A DNA stretch of 43,696 nucleotides from an uncultured Campylobacterales bacterium (GCA_938084175.1 CALKDR010000009.1:1-43696), one strand, 5' to 3'. Shown: positions 28,500 through 36,697, counted from the first letter of the stretch. Program-made: numbers and translations. The notes: generated by a model from the letters alone, not told the origin.

Positions 28500-29729
28500 T
28501 TGAAAATAGCAATAATTGGAGCGGGAGCTGCTGGAATAATAGCAGCTATAACTGCTAAAAGATTAAACAAAGATATTCAAATAGATTTATTTGATGCAAA
28601 CAAAGGTATTGGTAAAAAAATACTTGCAAGTGGAAATGGAAGATGTAATATCTCAAATAGCCAAGTGACAGCAAAAAACTATTTAGGAGAAAACCCTGAT
28701 TTTACTTCCTACGCATTAAAAGAGTTTGACTTCAAAGCTTTTGAAAAGTTCTGTAAAAGTATTGGACTACTTCTTGATATAAAAGAAACAAATAAAGTAT
28801 ATCCTTTATCAAATGAAGCAAAATCAGTAACAAAACTTTTAGAATTAGCACTTGATTCTTTAGGGGTTAATGTTTATTTAGACTCATTAATATCAGATGT
28901 TCAAAAAAGCGAGAATAAGTTTAATATAAAAACACAGACACAGGAGTATAAAGACTATGATAAAGTTCTTATATCAAATGGTCTAGGAGCAGCACCACAA
29001 CTAAATGCAAATGAAACTGGACTAGATTTCGCTTCAAACTTTGAGCATAGTTTCAATCCAACTTATCCATCACTTGTAGGACTTCATACAGATGTGAATT
29101 ATCACAGCCGTATGCAAGGAGTTAAAAAAGAGTGTAATGTATCATTATATATAAATGGACAGCTAGAACAAGAGATATCGGGAGATGTATTATTTACTAA
29201 ATATGGTGTTTCAGGTTTTGCTATTTTAGATATTTCACAAGTAGCTGCATATAATCTAAGTCTTTACCAAGATGTAAAAATAGCAGTTAATTTTTTCCCA
29301 AAACTTCATAGAAATGATTTGAGCAATCAAATTCAAAGCTTATTTAAAAGTGCAGCAAATCAAAAAGCCTTAGATATTTTAACAGGAATGATATCAAATA
29401 AAATTGCACCAGTTTTACTAGAAATTTGTAAAATAGATAGTGAGTGTAAAGCAGGGCAAGTAAATGCAAAACAAATTAAAGCTATTTCATATCAGTTAAA
29501 CCAATGGAAACTAAAAATCACAGATACTCAAGGCTTTGGTCATGCAGAAGCCAGTGGTGGTGGAGTTCGTACTGATGAGGTTGATAGTAAAACTTATGAG
29601 AGCAAAAAATGTAAAAACTTATACTTTGCAGGTGAGGTTTTAGATATTGTAGGAAATAGAGGTGGTTTTAATCTACAGTTTGCTTGGGCTAGTGGGTACT
29701 TAGCTGGAAAATCACTAATAAGAAAATAG
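28500..29729 (+). CDS. BaiN/HI0933-type FAD-dependent oxidoreductase
   Basis: A 409-residue flavoprotein of the HI0933/BaiN family. The FAD Rossmann motif is IIGAGAAGIIAAITA at the N-terminus, with KKILASGNGRCNISN near residue 47 and the C-terminal FAD block FAGEVLDIVGNRGGFNLQFAWASGYLAG. Members reduce steroid-like or flavonoid-like C=C bonds in some gut bacteria, but most have no known substrate. The start is TTG at 28500 with AAGG upstream; the cupin stop is eight bases before. A terminator follows directly. Confidence 0.88.
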   Translation: MKIAIIGAGAAGIIAAITAKRLNKDIQIDLFDANKGIGKKILASGNGRCNISNSQVTAKNYLGENPDFTSYALKEFDFKAFEKFCKSIGLLLDIKETNKVYPLSNEAKSVTKLLELALDSLGVNVYLDSLISDVQKSENKFNIKTQTQEYKDYDKVLISNGLGAAPQLNANETGLDFASNFEHSFNPTYPSLVGLHTDVNYHSRMQGVKKECNVSLYINGQLEQEISGDVLFTKYGVSGFAILDISQVAAYNLSLYQDVKIAVNFFPKLHRNDLSNQIQSLFKSAANQKALDILTGMISNKIAPVLLEICKIDSECKAGQVNAKQIKAISYQLNQWKLKITDTQGFGHAEASGGGVRTDEVDSKTYESKKCKNLYFAGEVLDIVGNRGGFNLQFAWASGYLAGKSLIRK

Positions 29730-29730
29730 T

Positions 29731-29767
29731 AATACTTTCAAGATATACTTGAAAGTATTTATTTTTT
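29731..29767 (+). terminator. Terminator after the BaiN-type gene
   Basis: AATACTTTCAAG and CTTGAAAGTATT form a perfect 12-bp stem with a five-base loop, followed by TTATTTTTTG. The stem begins one base after the stop codon. Confidence 0.9.
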
Positions 29768-29774
29768 GTTTTTA

Positions 29775-30251
29775 TTAACAACAACCACTATCAGGTTTTG
29801 CAATAGAAAAAGCTGCTTTCTTTTTATCCTCATTAAATGTTGGAGTACAACATTGGCTATGTTCATTATCTCCATATACTTCAACATCATTCATTGAGTG
29901 ATAGTTTTCCCAAATTAGTCCACTTGGATCATTTACCCAGTATTTATTCGATTCTTTATAACAGCATATAGCTCCTGCTTCTTCTTTACCTTTTATTCCC
30001 GCATCTTCAAAGCTTTTTTGAGCAGTACTTAGTGCTTCATCGCTTTGGTATTGAATTCCTAAGTGATTAAGACCTTTTTTCTCACCTTTAGTTGATATTG
30101 CGAAATTAACTGACATATCTTCTAATAGCCATTGTGCATAATCTTCTTTTATTTTTGTAGGTTTTGCATCAAACTGTGTATTGTAAAAATGTATACTTTC
30201 TTCTAAATTATCAACTGTAATATGCATATGTAATCTTTTTTTATTATTCAT
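29775..30251 (-). CDS. ArsI/CadI-type vicinal oxygen chelate enzyme
   Basis: A 158-residue glyoxalase/extradiol-fold protein. C96-C97 in GAICCYKESNKYWVNDPSG matches the vicinal pair that binds trivalent organoarsenical in ArsI, the C-As lyase that demethylates methylarsenite. The metal ligands appear as the early histidine in LHMHITV, H63 in LNHLGI and the glutamate in IWENYH. It also has a Cys-rich tail with CC at 134-135 and CC at the end. Annotation as ArsI or CadI is reasonable by family; no ars operon (arsB, arsR, arsC) is present nearby. It is 30 bases downstream of DUF2237. Confidence 0.82.
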   Translation of the reverse strand: MNNKKRLHMHITVDNLEESIHFYNTQFDAKPTKIKEDYAQWLLEDMSVNFAISTKGEKKGLNHLGIQYQSDEALSTAQKSFEDAGIKGKEEAGAICCYKESNKYWVNDPSGLIWENYHSMNDVEVYGDNEHSQCCTPTFNEDKKKAAFSIAKPDSGCC

Positions 30252-30281
30252 TTCTATCCTTTTAATTATAGTTTTTATATC

Positions 30282-30650
30282 TTATAAATCAACAGCGTAA
30301 GATTTTAATGTTTCTAAATCAATAAGTTCTAACATACGTTCATGTGTAGAATGTATAAATATTTTAGGCGCTTGACCCTCATGATGTGCTTTAATAAAAC
30401 TATATCCTCCTAAACACCAACTCTCACCTGGCTTAACACCTGGAAAGTTATACTCAGGTATTGGAGTTGATAAATCATTACCTGCTTTTTTAGAATAGGC
30501 TAAAAACTCTTCTGTTGCATAAATACAAACTGCATGAACTCCATCATTTTCTTTTCCTGAGAAACAACAGCCATCACGATAATATCCTGTTAGTGGATTT
30601 ACACTACATGGTTCTAATATTCCACCTAGTACATTTAACTTTTTTTCCAT
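30282..30650 (-). CDS. DUF2237 family protein
   Basis: A 122-residue protein with the DUF2237 pattern: LNVLGGILEPCSVNPLTGYYRDGCC near the N-terminus, HAVCIYATEEFLAYSKKAGNDLSTP, then FPGVKPGESWCLGGYSF. The family has conserved cysteines and is of unknown biochemical role. Here it lies in a likely operon of NIF3-like, DUF2237 and ArsI-like genes, so a link to metal or thiol stress is possible but unproven. AAGGA precedes the ATG. Confidence 0.9.
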   Translation of the reverse strand: MEKKLNVLGGILEPCSVNPLTGYYRDGCCFSGKENDGVHAVCIYATEEFLAYSKKAGNDLSTPIPEYNFPGVKPGESWCLGGYSFIKAHHEGQAPKIFIHSTHERMLELIDLETLKSYAVDL

Positions 30651-30693
30651 TTTTTGTCCTTGATTTTTAATAATATTTTTTACGACTGTAAAA

Positions 30694-31527
30694 TTATTCT
30701 ACAATCCCACTCATACATGTAACTTCAACACCTTGCTCTCTCCAAGCCTTTACAATTTCTAGTAATCCAATACTATCACTTGGCATATGAGGTGCGATTA
30801 TTATATTTCCTATATTTTGTTCTTCAACTGCTTTTTTTACATCTTGGGGAACATGCATAGCGATTATTGTTCCAACACCTGCTTCAAAGTATGATTTATA
30901 AACATCAACTCCACCGTTTGTTCCACCTGCCATTAGAACTTCGATTTTTCCTGCATAATCATTTGCTGCACCAACTCTAATAATAGGCTGTGCTACTTTG
31001 TTTATATAGTATTCCCATGAGTTTAATTCTTCTATAATATCTTGTAGTTTTGTTTCTGATTTGTTTTGAAATGCTTTATCAAGTTTTGATTGAACTATTT
31101 CTTCTGTTATAAAATCAGCCGGAATATGAATATTTAAATAAGGCATCTGCATAAGTCTTGCTGCTGAGCTTACTCTGTCATAGTTTGAGGCATGACTTCC
31201 TAAATCAACACTTTGTTGTTTCTTCTTTAATGCTTTTTGAGCTTTATTTATAGGAACTCCACTTCTTACCATTCTTTGTATTTGTACATCCATAACTTTT
31301 GAAAAATCCACTATACAAGAGTCCGCTTTTGGATGATGTGAAACTACACAATCAAAGCCCATTTGCTTTGCAAGAAGAAGTTCAGGAGTTTCCATATCAA
31401 TACCAATAAGTATTTTTTTTATGTGTTCACCTTCAACTATGATATCTGTATCATAAGGCATTGAGTCTAATTTTGCTAGTTTTAGTGCTGTATTCATTAA
31501 ATTAGTTGTATTCATAATTGTAACCAT
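30694..31527 (-). CDS. NIF3-like dinuclear metal protein
   Basis: A 277-residue member of the NIF3/YbgI family, seen from the metal-binding SHHP motif (H64, H65 in VVSHHPKAD), the MPYLNIHIPAD block and the C-terminal GVGTIIAMHVPQD and IIIAPHMPSDSIG regions. These proteins form hexameric rings with a two-metal site and are of uncertain function; the name GTP cyclohydrolase 1 type 2 homologue is historical. The start may be ATG 31527 or the in-frame ATG 31515; neither has a strong ribosome site. Confidence 0.82.
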   Translation of the reverse strand: MVTIMNTTNLMNTALKLAKLDSMPYDTDIIVEGEHIKKILIGIDMETPELLLAKQMGFDCVVSHHPKADSCIVDFSKVMDVQIQRMVRSGVPINKAQKALKKKQQSVDLGSHASNYDRVSSAARLMQMPYLNIHIPADFITEEIVQSKLDKAFQNKSETKLQDIIEELNSWEYYINKVAQPIIRVGAANDYAGKIEVLMAGGTNGGVDVYKSYFEAGVGTIIAMHVPQDVKKAVEEQNIGNIIIAPHMPSDSIGLLEIVKAWREQGVEVTCMSGIVE

Positions 31528-31587
31528 TCTAGTTTTTATGAATCATAACATTAATTTGTTTTAAAAAGAAGTGTCAAATAAAAAATT

Positions 31588-31604
31588 AAACCCAAAAAGG
31601 GTTT
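31588..31604 (-). terminator. Terminator after the frameshifted secreted-protein gene
   Basis: AAACCC and GGGTTT flank five A residues. On the minus strand the stem is followed by AATTTTTT, about ten bases after the stop of the broken gene. Confidence 0.7.
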
Positions 31605-31614
31605 GATATAAGAA

Positions 31615-32005
31615 TTACTTTCCTAATAATTTTGTAGCAGTACCCATTAAAGATGAGTTAGAAGTTACTTCTTTAGTAACTTCAGTTGTAGCTTTATCTT
31701 TTGCATTATTAACAGCATTTTCTAAACCTTCACTTGATTTTTGAGCACAAATATCAATAGCATTTGCCATCATTCCATCTTCTGCAATTCCTACAAATGA
31801 TTTATAAGTTGAGGCTTGTGTACAATAAGTTTTAGCTTGAGCAGTAGTAGCTGGTGCTTTTTCTTTTACTATATCTGCTAATTTTGTTCCAATACTTTCA
31901 GCTGTAATTCCAAGTGTTCCACCAACAGTTTTAACTGTATTTGCAATATCAAAAGCAAAAATACTAGTTAGAGTAAATGCTAATATTAAAAATAATTTTC
32001 TTCAT
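31615..32005 (-). pseudogene. Secreted protein gene broken by a one-base frameshift
   Basis: Reading from 31993 to the TAA at 31615, the minus strand encodes a convincing small exported protein: a hydrophobic signal stretch (KLFLILAFTLTSIFAFD), then a helical mature part with two cysteines (AKTYCTQAS, IDICAQKSS) ending SLMGTATKLLGK. The ATG at 32005 (ATG AAG AAA) is out of frame by one: a four-A run at 31996-31999 has one A too many. Removing one A restores a 129-residue protein starting MKKLFLIL. Either the gene is broken, or the base is a sequencing error. The mature protein matches no family I know. Confidence 0.75.
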
Positions 32006-32044
32006 TTTTTTACTTTAAATTTTTTGGAGTGTACTCTTACTTTC

Positions 32045-32242
32045 TTAAAACTTTTCTTTTAAAATCACAATTTTTGTTATTAATTTAAAAGAAAAATCAG
32101 CATTAGTCGTTTTTAATAAGTATTCTTCTTTTTGAATAAGTTTTAATGGTTTAATTTTTGTATATTTCTTCTCTTTGTATGTAAAAGATATATAGTTTTT
32201 ATCTTTGATAGCTTTTTGTAAAAATCTTTCTTCAATATTCAT
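32045..32242 (-). CDS. Small WYL-like protein
   Basis: A 65-residue protein (or 75 from ATG 32272). The pattern ERFLQKAIKDKNYISFTYKEKKYTKIKPLKL followed by EYLLKTT resembles the start of a WYL domain, the SH3-like ligand-binding fold, here free of any HTH. It is too short for certainty. I favour the ATG at 32242 because the extra ten residues are basic and unlike the domain. It lies upstream of the frameshifted gene on the same strand. Confidence 0.55.
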   Translation of the reverse strand: MNIEERFLQKAIKDKNYISFTYKEKKYTKIKPLKLIQKEEYLLKTTNADFSFKLITKIVILKEKF

Positions 32243-32394
32243 TTTATGATTTCTCTTTACTTTTATCATCATTAAAAATATCTGTATATTTTAAAATAAT
32301 AGTATTCATACTTTTCCTTTTTTGTAAAAATAGACTATAAGTATATCTATATATTATTTAGATAGAATGCCACTTTAAAATTATAGGACTATAT

Positions 32395-33081
32395 TTGAAT
32401 TTGAAACTTATTACAATGGCTATATATTCAACTTATCTTACAAATAAGTTTGGATTTCTTCTTAAAAATGCAAAAGACAAAAATGAACAAATGCTTCTTC
32501 GTGAAGATTATATGAAAGCATTATTCAAAAAATTAAAGATAAAAGTAAATGTTATCAATAAAGAAAAATTACCACAAGATGGTAAATATCTATTAATTTC
32601 AAATCATAGAAGTATAATTGATCCTTTAATAATTGAAAATGCTTTAATTGATACAAATATTAGAGGTTATTGGGTTGCAAAAAAAGAGTTATATAATTCT
32701 TTCTTTTTTGGTATGTTTACAAGAAATGCAGGTTCAATACTTTTAGATAGAGAGTCTAAAAATATGTCTTCATTTTTTAAAAGATTAAAAGAAGTATCTT
32801 TAGGAGGTGATTGTATTTATATCTTTCCTGAAGGAACTAGAAATAAAGAAAATACACCCTTATCATCTTTTAAAGAAGGTGCTAGAATAATTGCTTTAAA
32901 AAATAGACTCCCTATATTGCCTGTTTATATAAAGACAAATGCAAATGAAGTTTTAAAAGAAGCAATAAACAAAAGAAATAGAGAATTATCAATAGATATA
33001 GAAATCGGAAATATTATAGATTATAAAGATAAAACTTCATTAGAAGAAAATTATCGTAATACCTTTAATTTAGGTAAATAA
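32395..33081 (+). CDS. plsC: 1-acylglycerol-3-phosphate acyltransferase
   Basis: PlsC acylates lysophosphatidic acid at the inner membrane to give phosphatidic acid. The acyltransferase motifs are present: N70-H71-RSII-D76 and IFPEGTR at about 144-149, with a hydrophobic N-terminus for membrane contact. It is 228 residues. The start is TTG with AGGA six bases upstream. A partner unknown gene follows 12 bases later and then ung. Another lysophospholipid acyltransferase function is possible. Confidence 0.9.
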   Translation: MNLKLITMAIYSTYLTNKFGFLLKNAKDKNEQMLLREDYMKALFKKLKIKVNVINKEKLPQDGKYLLISNHRSIIDPLIIENALIDTNIRGYWVAKKELYNSFFFGMFTRNAGSILLDRESKNMSSFFKRLKEVSLGGDCIYIFPEGTRNKENTPLSSFKEGARIIALKNRLPILPVYIKTNANEVLKEAINKRNRELSIDIEIGNIIDYKDKTSLEENYRNTFNLGK

Positions 33082-33093
33082 GAAAGGAATAAA

Positions 33094-33474
33094 ATGAATA
33101 AAGAAAATATAGAGAAACCACAAACAAAAGTACAAGAAAAATTAGTTCAAGATGAATTCAATATTAACGTTGCATTTTATATTCATTTAAAAACATTTGA
33201 TGATAGTGTAAGAAGTGAATTAAAAAATAGAATTAAAGAGGTGTTTTTCTTTTCAAAAGGTATTGATTGGAAGTTTGATAGTTTTGGTATTGAGAAAGCA
33301 GGTTCAAGAGGTAGTGAAATTTTAGGATACTTTATTTTTAGAACTTCAAATGTAGATAAACTAAAAAAACTATTTTTAGCAGAATTTAAAGATTATGAGA
33401 ATACTTCAAAAATTACTTGTTCTCTTGCTAAATATGAAAAAGTAAGCGAAACATTCTTTGAACTTGAGGTATAA
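33094..33474 (+). CDS. Conserved-looking protein of unknown function
   Basis: A 126-residue soluble protein I do not recognise. It has a charged N-terminal 20 residues and then an alternating alpha/beta pattern: INVAFYIHLKT, VFFFSKGIDWKFDSFGIEK, ILGYFIFRTS, ITCSLAKYEKV. This could be a ferredoxin-like fold. A strong AAAGGA ribosome site precedes the ATG, and it lies between plsC and ung in a probable operon. Confidence 0.8.
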   Translation: MNKENIEKPQTKVQEKLVQDEFNINVAFYIHLKTFDDSVRSELKNRIKEVFFFSKGIDWKFDSFGIEKAGSRGSEILGYFIFRTSNVDKLKKLFLAEFKDYENTSKITCSLAKYEKVSETFFELEV

Positions 33475-33498
33475 GTTTTTAAAGCCAAAGGTTCTATC

Positions 33499-34146
33499 GT
33501 GAGTTGGGAAGATTTTTTCAAAGAAGAAGAAAAAAAAGAATACTATAAAAGCTTAATGAAAAGTATAGATAAAGCATATAGTAAAACAACAGTTTTTCCA
33601 ACAAAAGATAAAATATTTAATGCTTTTTTTTTAACACCTATTTCAAACTTAAAAGTAGTAATATTAGGACAAGATCCTTATCATGGAAAAGGACAAGCTC
33701 AAGGTTTGGCTTTTTCAACTCCAATTACTGTTAAAAATCCACCATCAATGAGAAATATACTAAAAGAGATTGAATCAGATTTAAAATCAAAATCAATATG
33801 TGAAGATGGAGATTTAAACCCTTGGGCTAAAGATGGAGTATTACTTATAAATGCAATTTTAACAGTAGAAGAATCAAAACCTAAATCACATCACAAATTA
33901 GGATGGGAGATATTTACAGATAATTTGATTAAATTTATTTCTTTAAACACTAAAGATATTGTTTTTATTTTGTGGGGAAGTTCTGCAATTAAGAAAGAGA
34001 AAATTATAGATACTTCAAAACATCATATTTTAAAAGGTGTACATCCAAGTCCATTATCTGCATACAGAGGTTTTTTTGGTTGTAAGCATTTTTCTAAAAC
34101 AAATGACATCTTAAATCAAATAGCTAAAGATCAGATAAAGTGGTAA
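33499..34146 (+). CDS. ung: Uracil-DNA glycosylase
   Basis: Ung removes uracil from DNA at the start of base excision repair. The water-activating loop GQDPYHG (D59, with Y61 and H62) and the HPSPLSAYRGFFG loop near residue 180 are diagnostic of family 1. The 215-residue length is slightly short of the usual 220-230. The start is GTG with AAAGG seven bases upstream, 25 bases after the unknown gene. Confidence 0.97.
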   Translation: MSWEDFFKEEEKKEYYKSLMKSIDKAYSKTTVFPTKDKIFNAFFLTPISNLKVVILGQDPYHGKGQAQGLAFSTPITVKNPPSMRNILKEIESDLKSKSICEDGDLNPWAKDGVLLINAILTVEESKPKSHHKLGWEIFTDNLIKFISLNTKDIVFILWGSSAIKKEKIIDTSKHHILKGVHPSPLSAYRGFFGCKHFSKTNDILNQIAKDQIKW

Positions 34147-34164
34147 AAGCTATAAAATCAGGTT

Positions 34165-34518
34165 CTATTGTGTTGAGAATATACTGGTAATTCTTTTTTT
34201 CACTTTTGAAAGACTTAGTTTTATTGCTGCATATTTCATAACTTTAGCAGTATTTTTCCATCTAGATTTCTCATAACAAGGTGTTGGACAAGTTCTACAT
34301 CTTGGTTTTATGTCATGAGGACATTCTCTTAAACGCTGATAAGAGTAGGCAATTGCATCATGACAAGTAGTACAAAGAGATAAATTCATAGTAAATTTCT
34401 TATTTTTATATTCTAAAACTACTTGTTTATTTATTAAGTTTTCGTGTTTATCTTTACAAAAAAGCTCAAAAAAAGTCTTTAAAGTATTTATTTCTATCTC
34501 AAATTTTTCTCTTGTCAT
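34165..34518 (-). CDS. YgbA-type nitrous oxide-stimulated promoter protein
   Basis: A 117-residue cysteine-rich protein of the YgbA family (nitrous oxide-stimulated promoter family). Conserved positions C49 and C52 in LCTTCHDAIAYSYQRLREC, then C66, C74, C77 and C81 in PRCRTCPTPCYEKSRW, suggest an iron-sulfur or zinc site. In enterobacteria ygbA responds to nitric oxide and low oxygen. It is divergent from a Crp/Fnr regulator, with a Fnr-like box between them, which supports a nitrosative or anaerobic response here. It converges with ung. Confidence 0.88.
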   Translation of the reverse strand: MTREKFEIEINTLKTFFELFCKDKHENLINKQVVLEYKNKKFTMNLSLCTTCHDAIAYSYQRLRECPHDIKPRCRTCPTPCYEKSRWKNTAKVMKYAAIKLSLSKVKKRITSIFSTQ

Positions 34519-34609
34519 AGTTAAAATGCCTTTATTTTAATATTTAGGGCTAAATATGTCTTATTTAAATTAGTTTTTATCATTTTTCCATAAAATACAA
34601 ATACAAACA

Positions 34610-34623
34610 TTGATTTTAGTCAA
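34610..34623. promoter_or_regulatory. Fnr-like operator between ygbA-type gene and regulator
   Basis: TTGAT-TTTA-GTCAA fits the Crp/Fnr box (TTGAT-N4-ATCAA) with one mismatch. It lies 20 bases before the regulator ATG and 92 bases upstream of the divergent YgbA-type gene, placing it well for autoregulation. Confidence 0.5.
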
Positions 34624-34642
34624 TATAAAGAGAGAAATAACT

Positions 34643-35290
34643 ATGGAAGTAAGCGGATTAGAAGATTTTTATTTTTTTAGCTTTTTAAAAAATGATGAGC
34701 TACTTAGATTAAAAGAAATATCAATAAAAAAACATTACAACAAAAATGAGATTTTATTTTATAAAGGTGATGAAGCAAGGTATTTACACTTATTGATTAA
34801 AGGTGTTGTTAAATTATATACTCATGATCACAAAGACAATGAGATAATAATTCATAATTTAATGGCTCCTTCTTTTATTGCAGAAATTGCAAATTATGAA
34901 GAAGTAAAGTTTCCTGCTAACTGTGCTTTTGAAACAAAAGCGGAAGTATTATTAATTGACTATGAAAAGTTTAAATCAGAGTTCTTATTAAAACCAGAGA
35001 TTTCTATTTTCTTTATAAAATCATTAACAAGAAAAATCAAAGCTTTAGAGAGTTTTATTTCATATAATATAAGCTCAAACAGCAGTGAAAAAATTGCAAA
35101 GTTTTTACTAGATAATGAATCTATTTTAATAAATTTAAAACAAGTAAAAATTGCACAAATATTAAATATCACACCAGAAACATTTTCAAGAAAAATTTCT
35201 AAATTGAAAAAAGAAGAGATTATACAAAACGAAAAAGGTTATATTAAAATATTAGATCATGAAAGATTGAAGCATTTGATAAATGAATAA
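34643..35290 (+). CDS. Crp/Fnr family transcriptional regulator
   Basis: A 215-residue regulator with an N-terminal cyclic-nucleotide-type beta-roll (KNEILFYKGDEARYLHLLIKGVVKLY), a dimerisation helix, and a C-terminal winged helix including KQVKIAQILNITPETFSRKISKLKKEEII. Only one cysteine is present in the sensor domain, so the Fnr iron-sulfur cluster is absent. The sensor is more like the NssR or DNR types that may bind heme. I place the start at ATG 34643 after GAGAGAAA; a TTG at 34610 would fall inside the Fnr-like box. Its neighbour suggests a nitrosative-stress role; this is inference. Confidence 0.87.
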   Translation: MEVSGLEDFYFFSFLKNDELLRLKEISIKKHYNKNEILFYKGDEARYLHLLIKGVVKLYTHDHKDNEIIIHNLMAPSFIAEIANYEEVKFPANCAFETKAEVLLIDYEKFKSEFLLKPEISIFFIKSLTRKIKALESFISYNISSNSSEKIAKFLLDNESILINLKQVKIAQILNITPETFSRKISKLKKEEIIQNEKGYIKILDHERLKHLINE

Positions 35291-35316
35291 AGAAAGAGTT
35301 TAAACCTCTTTCTTTA
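35289..35316. terminator. Bidirectional terminator
   Basis: AAAGAAAGAG and CTCTTTCTTT form a 10-bp stem over a seven-base loop between the convergent regulator and membrane protein genes. The stop codon of the leftward gene lies in the loop. Confidence 0.75.
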
Positions 35317-35698
35317 AATCAAATAATAGTCTATATAAATTTGTTTTATGCGTTTTATCTACTTGCATAAATATAAAAGCTACAACTACTACATTAAGAT
35401 GTATAATCGCATCTTGAAATGGGAAAAATATAAAAATAGCTCCAATAATAAAAATGAAAAAAGGCTTTGAGAATTTAATAAGTCCTTCTGTTTTTATTAA
35501 TTGAATTTTATATTCATTTTCATTTTTTTCTATGAATACTTTATCTTGTTCACTTAATTCATTAGAACTTTTTAATTTTACTAGACCTTGAATAACATCC
35601 ATATTTTTTTTATATTGAAGATATCTATATAATAGTACTCCAAGTAAAACTATTGATGCAAAGTTCGAAATTAGTTGCAGTGGTATTTGATTTAACAT
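35300..35698 (-). CDS. Small membrane protein of unknown function
   Basis: A 132-residue protein, not recognised. One membrane helix at residues 10-26 (FASIVLLGVLLYRYLQY), a charged cytoplasmic-looking middle of about 45 residues with coiled-coil character, then two close helices near residues 78-112 (FFIFIIGAIFIFF and LNVVVVAFIFMQV). AAAGGA precedes the ATG. No operon partner is evident. Confidence 0.75.
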   Translation of the reverse strand: MLNQIPLQLISNFASIVLLGVLLYRYLQYKKNMDVIQGLVKLKSSNELSEQDKVFIEKNENEYKIQLIKTEGLIKFSKPFFIFIIGAIFIFFPFQDAIIHLNVVVVAFIFMQVDKTHKTNLYRLLFDLKKEV

Positions 35699-35825
35699 TA
35701 ACTTCCTTTAAAAATATTGTTCTTATTATACAAAAGATATCTTATTAAATACAAAGTCTTACTTATAAATTGAAAGATTTAAATAAAATAAGATATAATT
35801 AATTAAATTATTTTAAGGAGAGAAA

Positions 35826-36200
35826 GTGAAAAAAATTATTATCTTACTAATGTTAGGTGCATCGCTTATGCTAGCTGCTATAAATCTACAAACAGCTTCA
35901 AAAAATGAGTTGATGAATATAAAAGGACTAGGTCCTGTAAAGGCTGATCAAATTATCAAGTACCGAAAATCTAATAAGATTAAAAGTGCTGCTGATTTAC
36001 AAAATATAAAAGGTTTTGGACCTGCTATTATTTCTAATATCAAGGGAAATAAAACAGTAACAAAAGCAAAAATGACAGAAAAAAAGAAAAAAGCTAAGAT
36101 AGAAGGTAAAACTTCAAAAGTTAAAAAGTCTTCAATGTCAAAAGATAAATTAAAAACAAAAAAGAAAATGCAAGAAGAATTAGAAAAAGCTAAAAAATAA
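35826..36200 (+). CDS. ComEA-like helix-hairpin-helix DNA-binding protein
   Basis: A 124-residue exported protein: signal peptide (KKIIILLMLGASLMLA), then a tandem helix-hairpin-helix unit INLQTASKNELMNIKGLGPVKADQIIKYRK and NIKGFGPAIISNIKG, the ComEA DNA-receptor fold used in natural transformation. The last 45 residues are very lysine-rich (TEKKKKAKIEGK, KTKKKMQEELEKAKK), beyond the usual small ComEA of this phylum, and may add non-specific DNA affinity. It starts at GTG with an ideal AAGGAG. No other competence gene is nearby. Confidence 0.88.
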   Translation: MKKIIILLMLGASLMLAAINLQTASKNELMNIKGLGPVKADQIIKYRKSNKIKSAADLQNIKGFGPAIISNIKGNKTVTKAKMTEKKKKAKIEGKTSKVKKSSMSKDKLKTKKKMQEELEKAKK

Positions 36201-36233
36201 AACTAAAGTAGAGTTTCTCTACTTTAGTTTTTT
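36201..36233 (+). terminator. Terminator after the ComEA-like gene
   Basis: AACTAAAGTAGAG and CTCTACTTTAGTT make a perfect 13-bp stem with a TTT loop, followed by T residues. It begins at the first base after the stop codon. Confidence 0.92.
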
Positions 36234-36277
36234 ACTCAAATTATGCTAATATCTCTTAAATATTTAAGAGGTTTATA

Positions 36278-36688
36278 TTGAAGATATCTCCAAATTCACA
36301 ATGTCCTTGTGGTTCAGAAAAAAAATACAAAAAATGTTGTAAACCTTTTCATGAAGGTTTAAATCCTAAAACAGCAGAAGAACTAATGCGTTCAAGATTT
36401 TGTGCTTATAGTTTAAATAATGCCTTTTATATTATAAATACAACTCATGTTGATAACCAAGATTATACTTCAAACATAAATTCTTGGAAAGAAGATATTA
36501 CAAACTTTAGTATGTGTACCCAGTTTGTAAAACTTGAGCTTATTGATAGTATTGAAGGTGATAGTGAAAGCTTTGTAAGTTTTAAAGCAAGTTTAATACA
36601 AGATAATAAAGATGCCTCTTTTATTGAAAAAAGTAGGTTTTTAAAAGTTAATAATAAATGGTTATATGTTGATGGAACAATTAGTTAA
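36278..36688 (+). CDS. YchJ family SEC-C metal-binding protein
   Basis: A 136-residue YchJ-type protein. The N-terminal SEC-C zinc motif is CPCGSEKKYKKCC (C9-x-C11 and C20-C21), followed by the YchJ domain AEELMRSRFCAYSL and a beta-rich C-terminal part ending FLKVNNKWLYVDG. The family's role is unknown. The start is TTG after AAGAGG. It is followed nine bases later by yaaA, so the two form an operon. Confidence 0.92.
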   Translation: MKISPNSQCPCGSEKKYKKCCKPFHEGLNPKTAEELMRSRFCAYSLNNAFYIINTTHVDNQDYTSNINSWKEDITNFSMCTQFVKLELIDSIEGDSESFVSFKASLIQDNKDASFIEKSRFLKVNNKWLYVDGTIS

Positions 36689-36697
36689 AGGAAAAAA

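Noticed and set aside
31996-31999. Programmed frameshift to restore the secreted protein
   Set aside because: A +1 shift at a four-A run near the start lacks a recognisable slippery site or stimulatory element; loss by indel or sequencing error is simpler.
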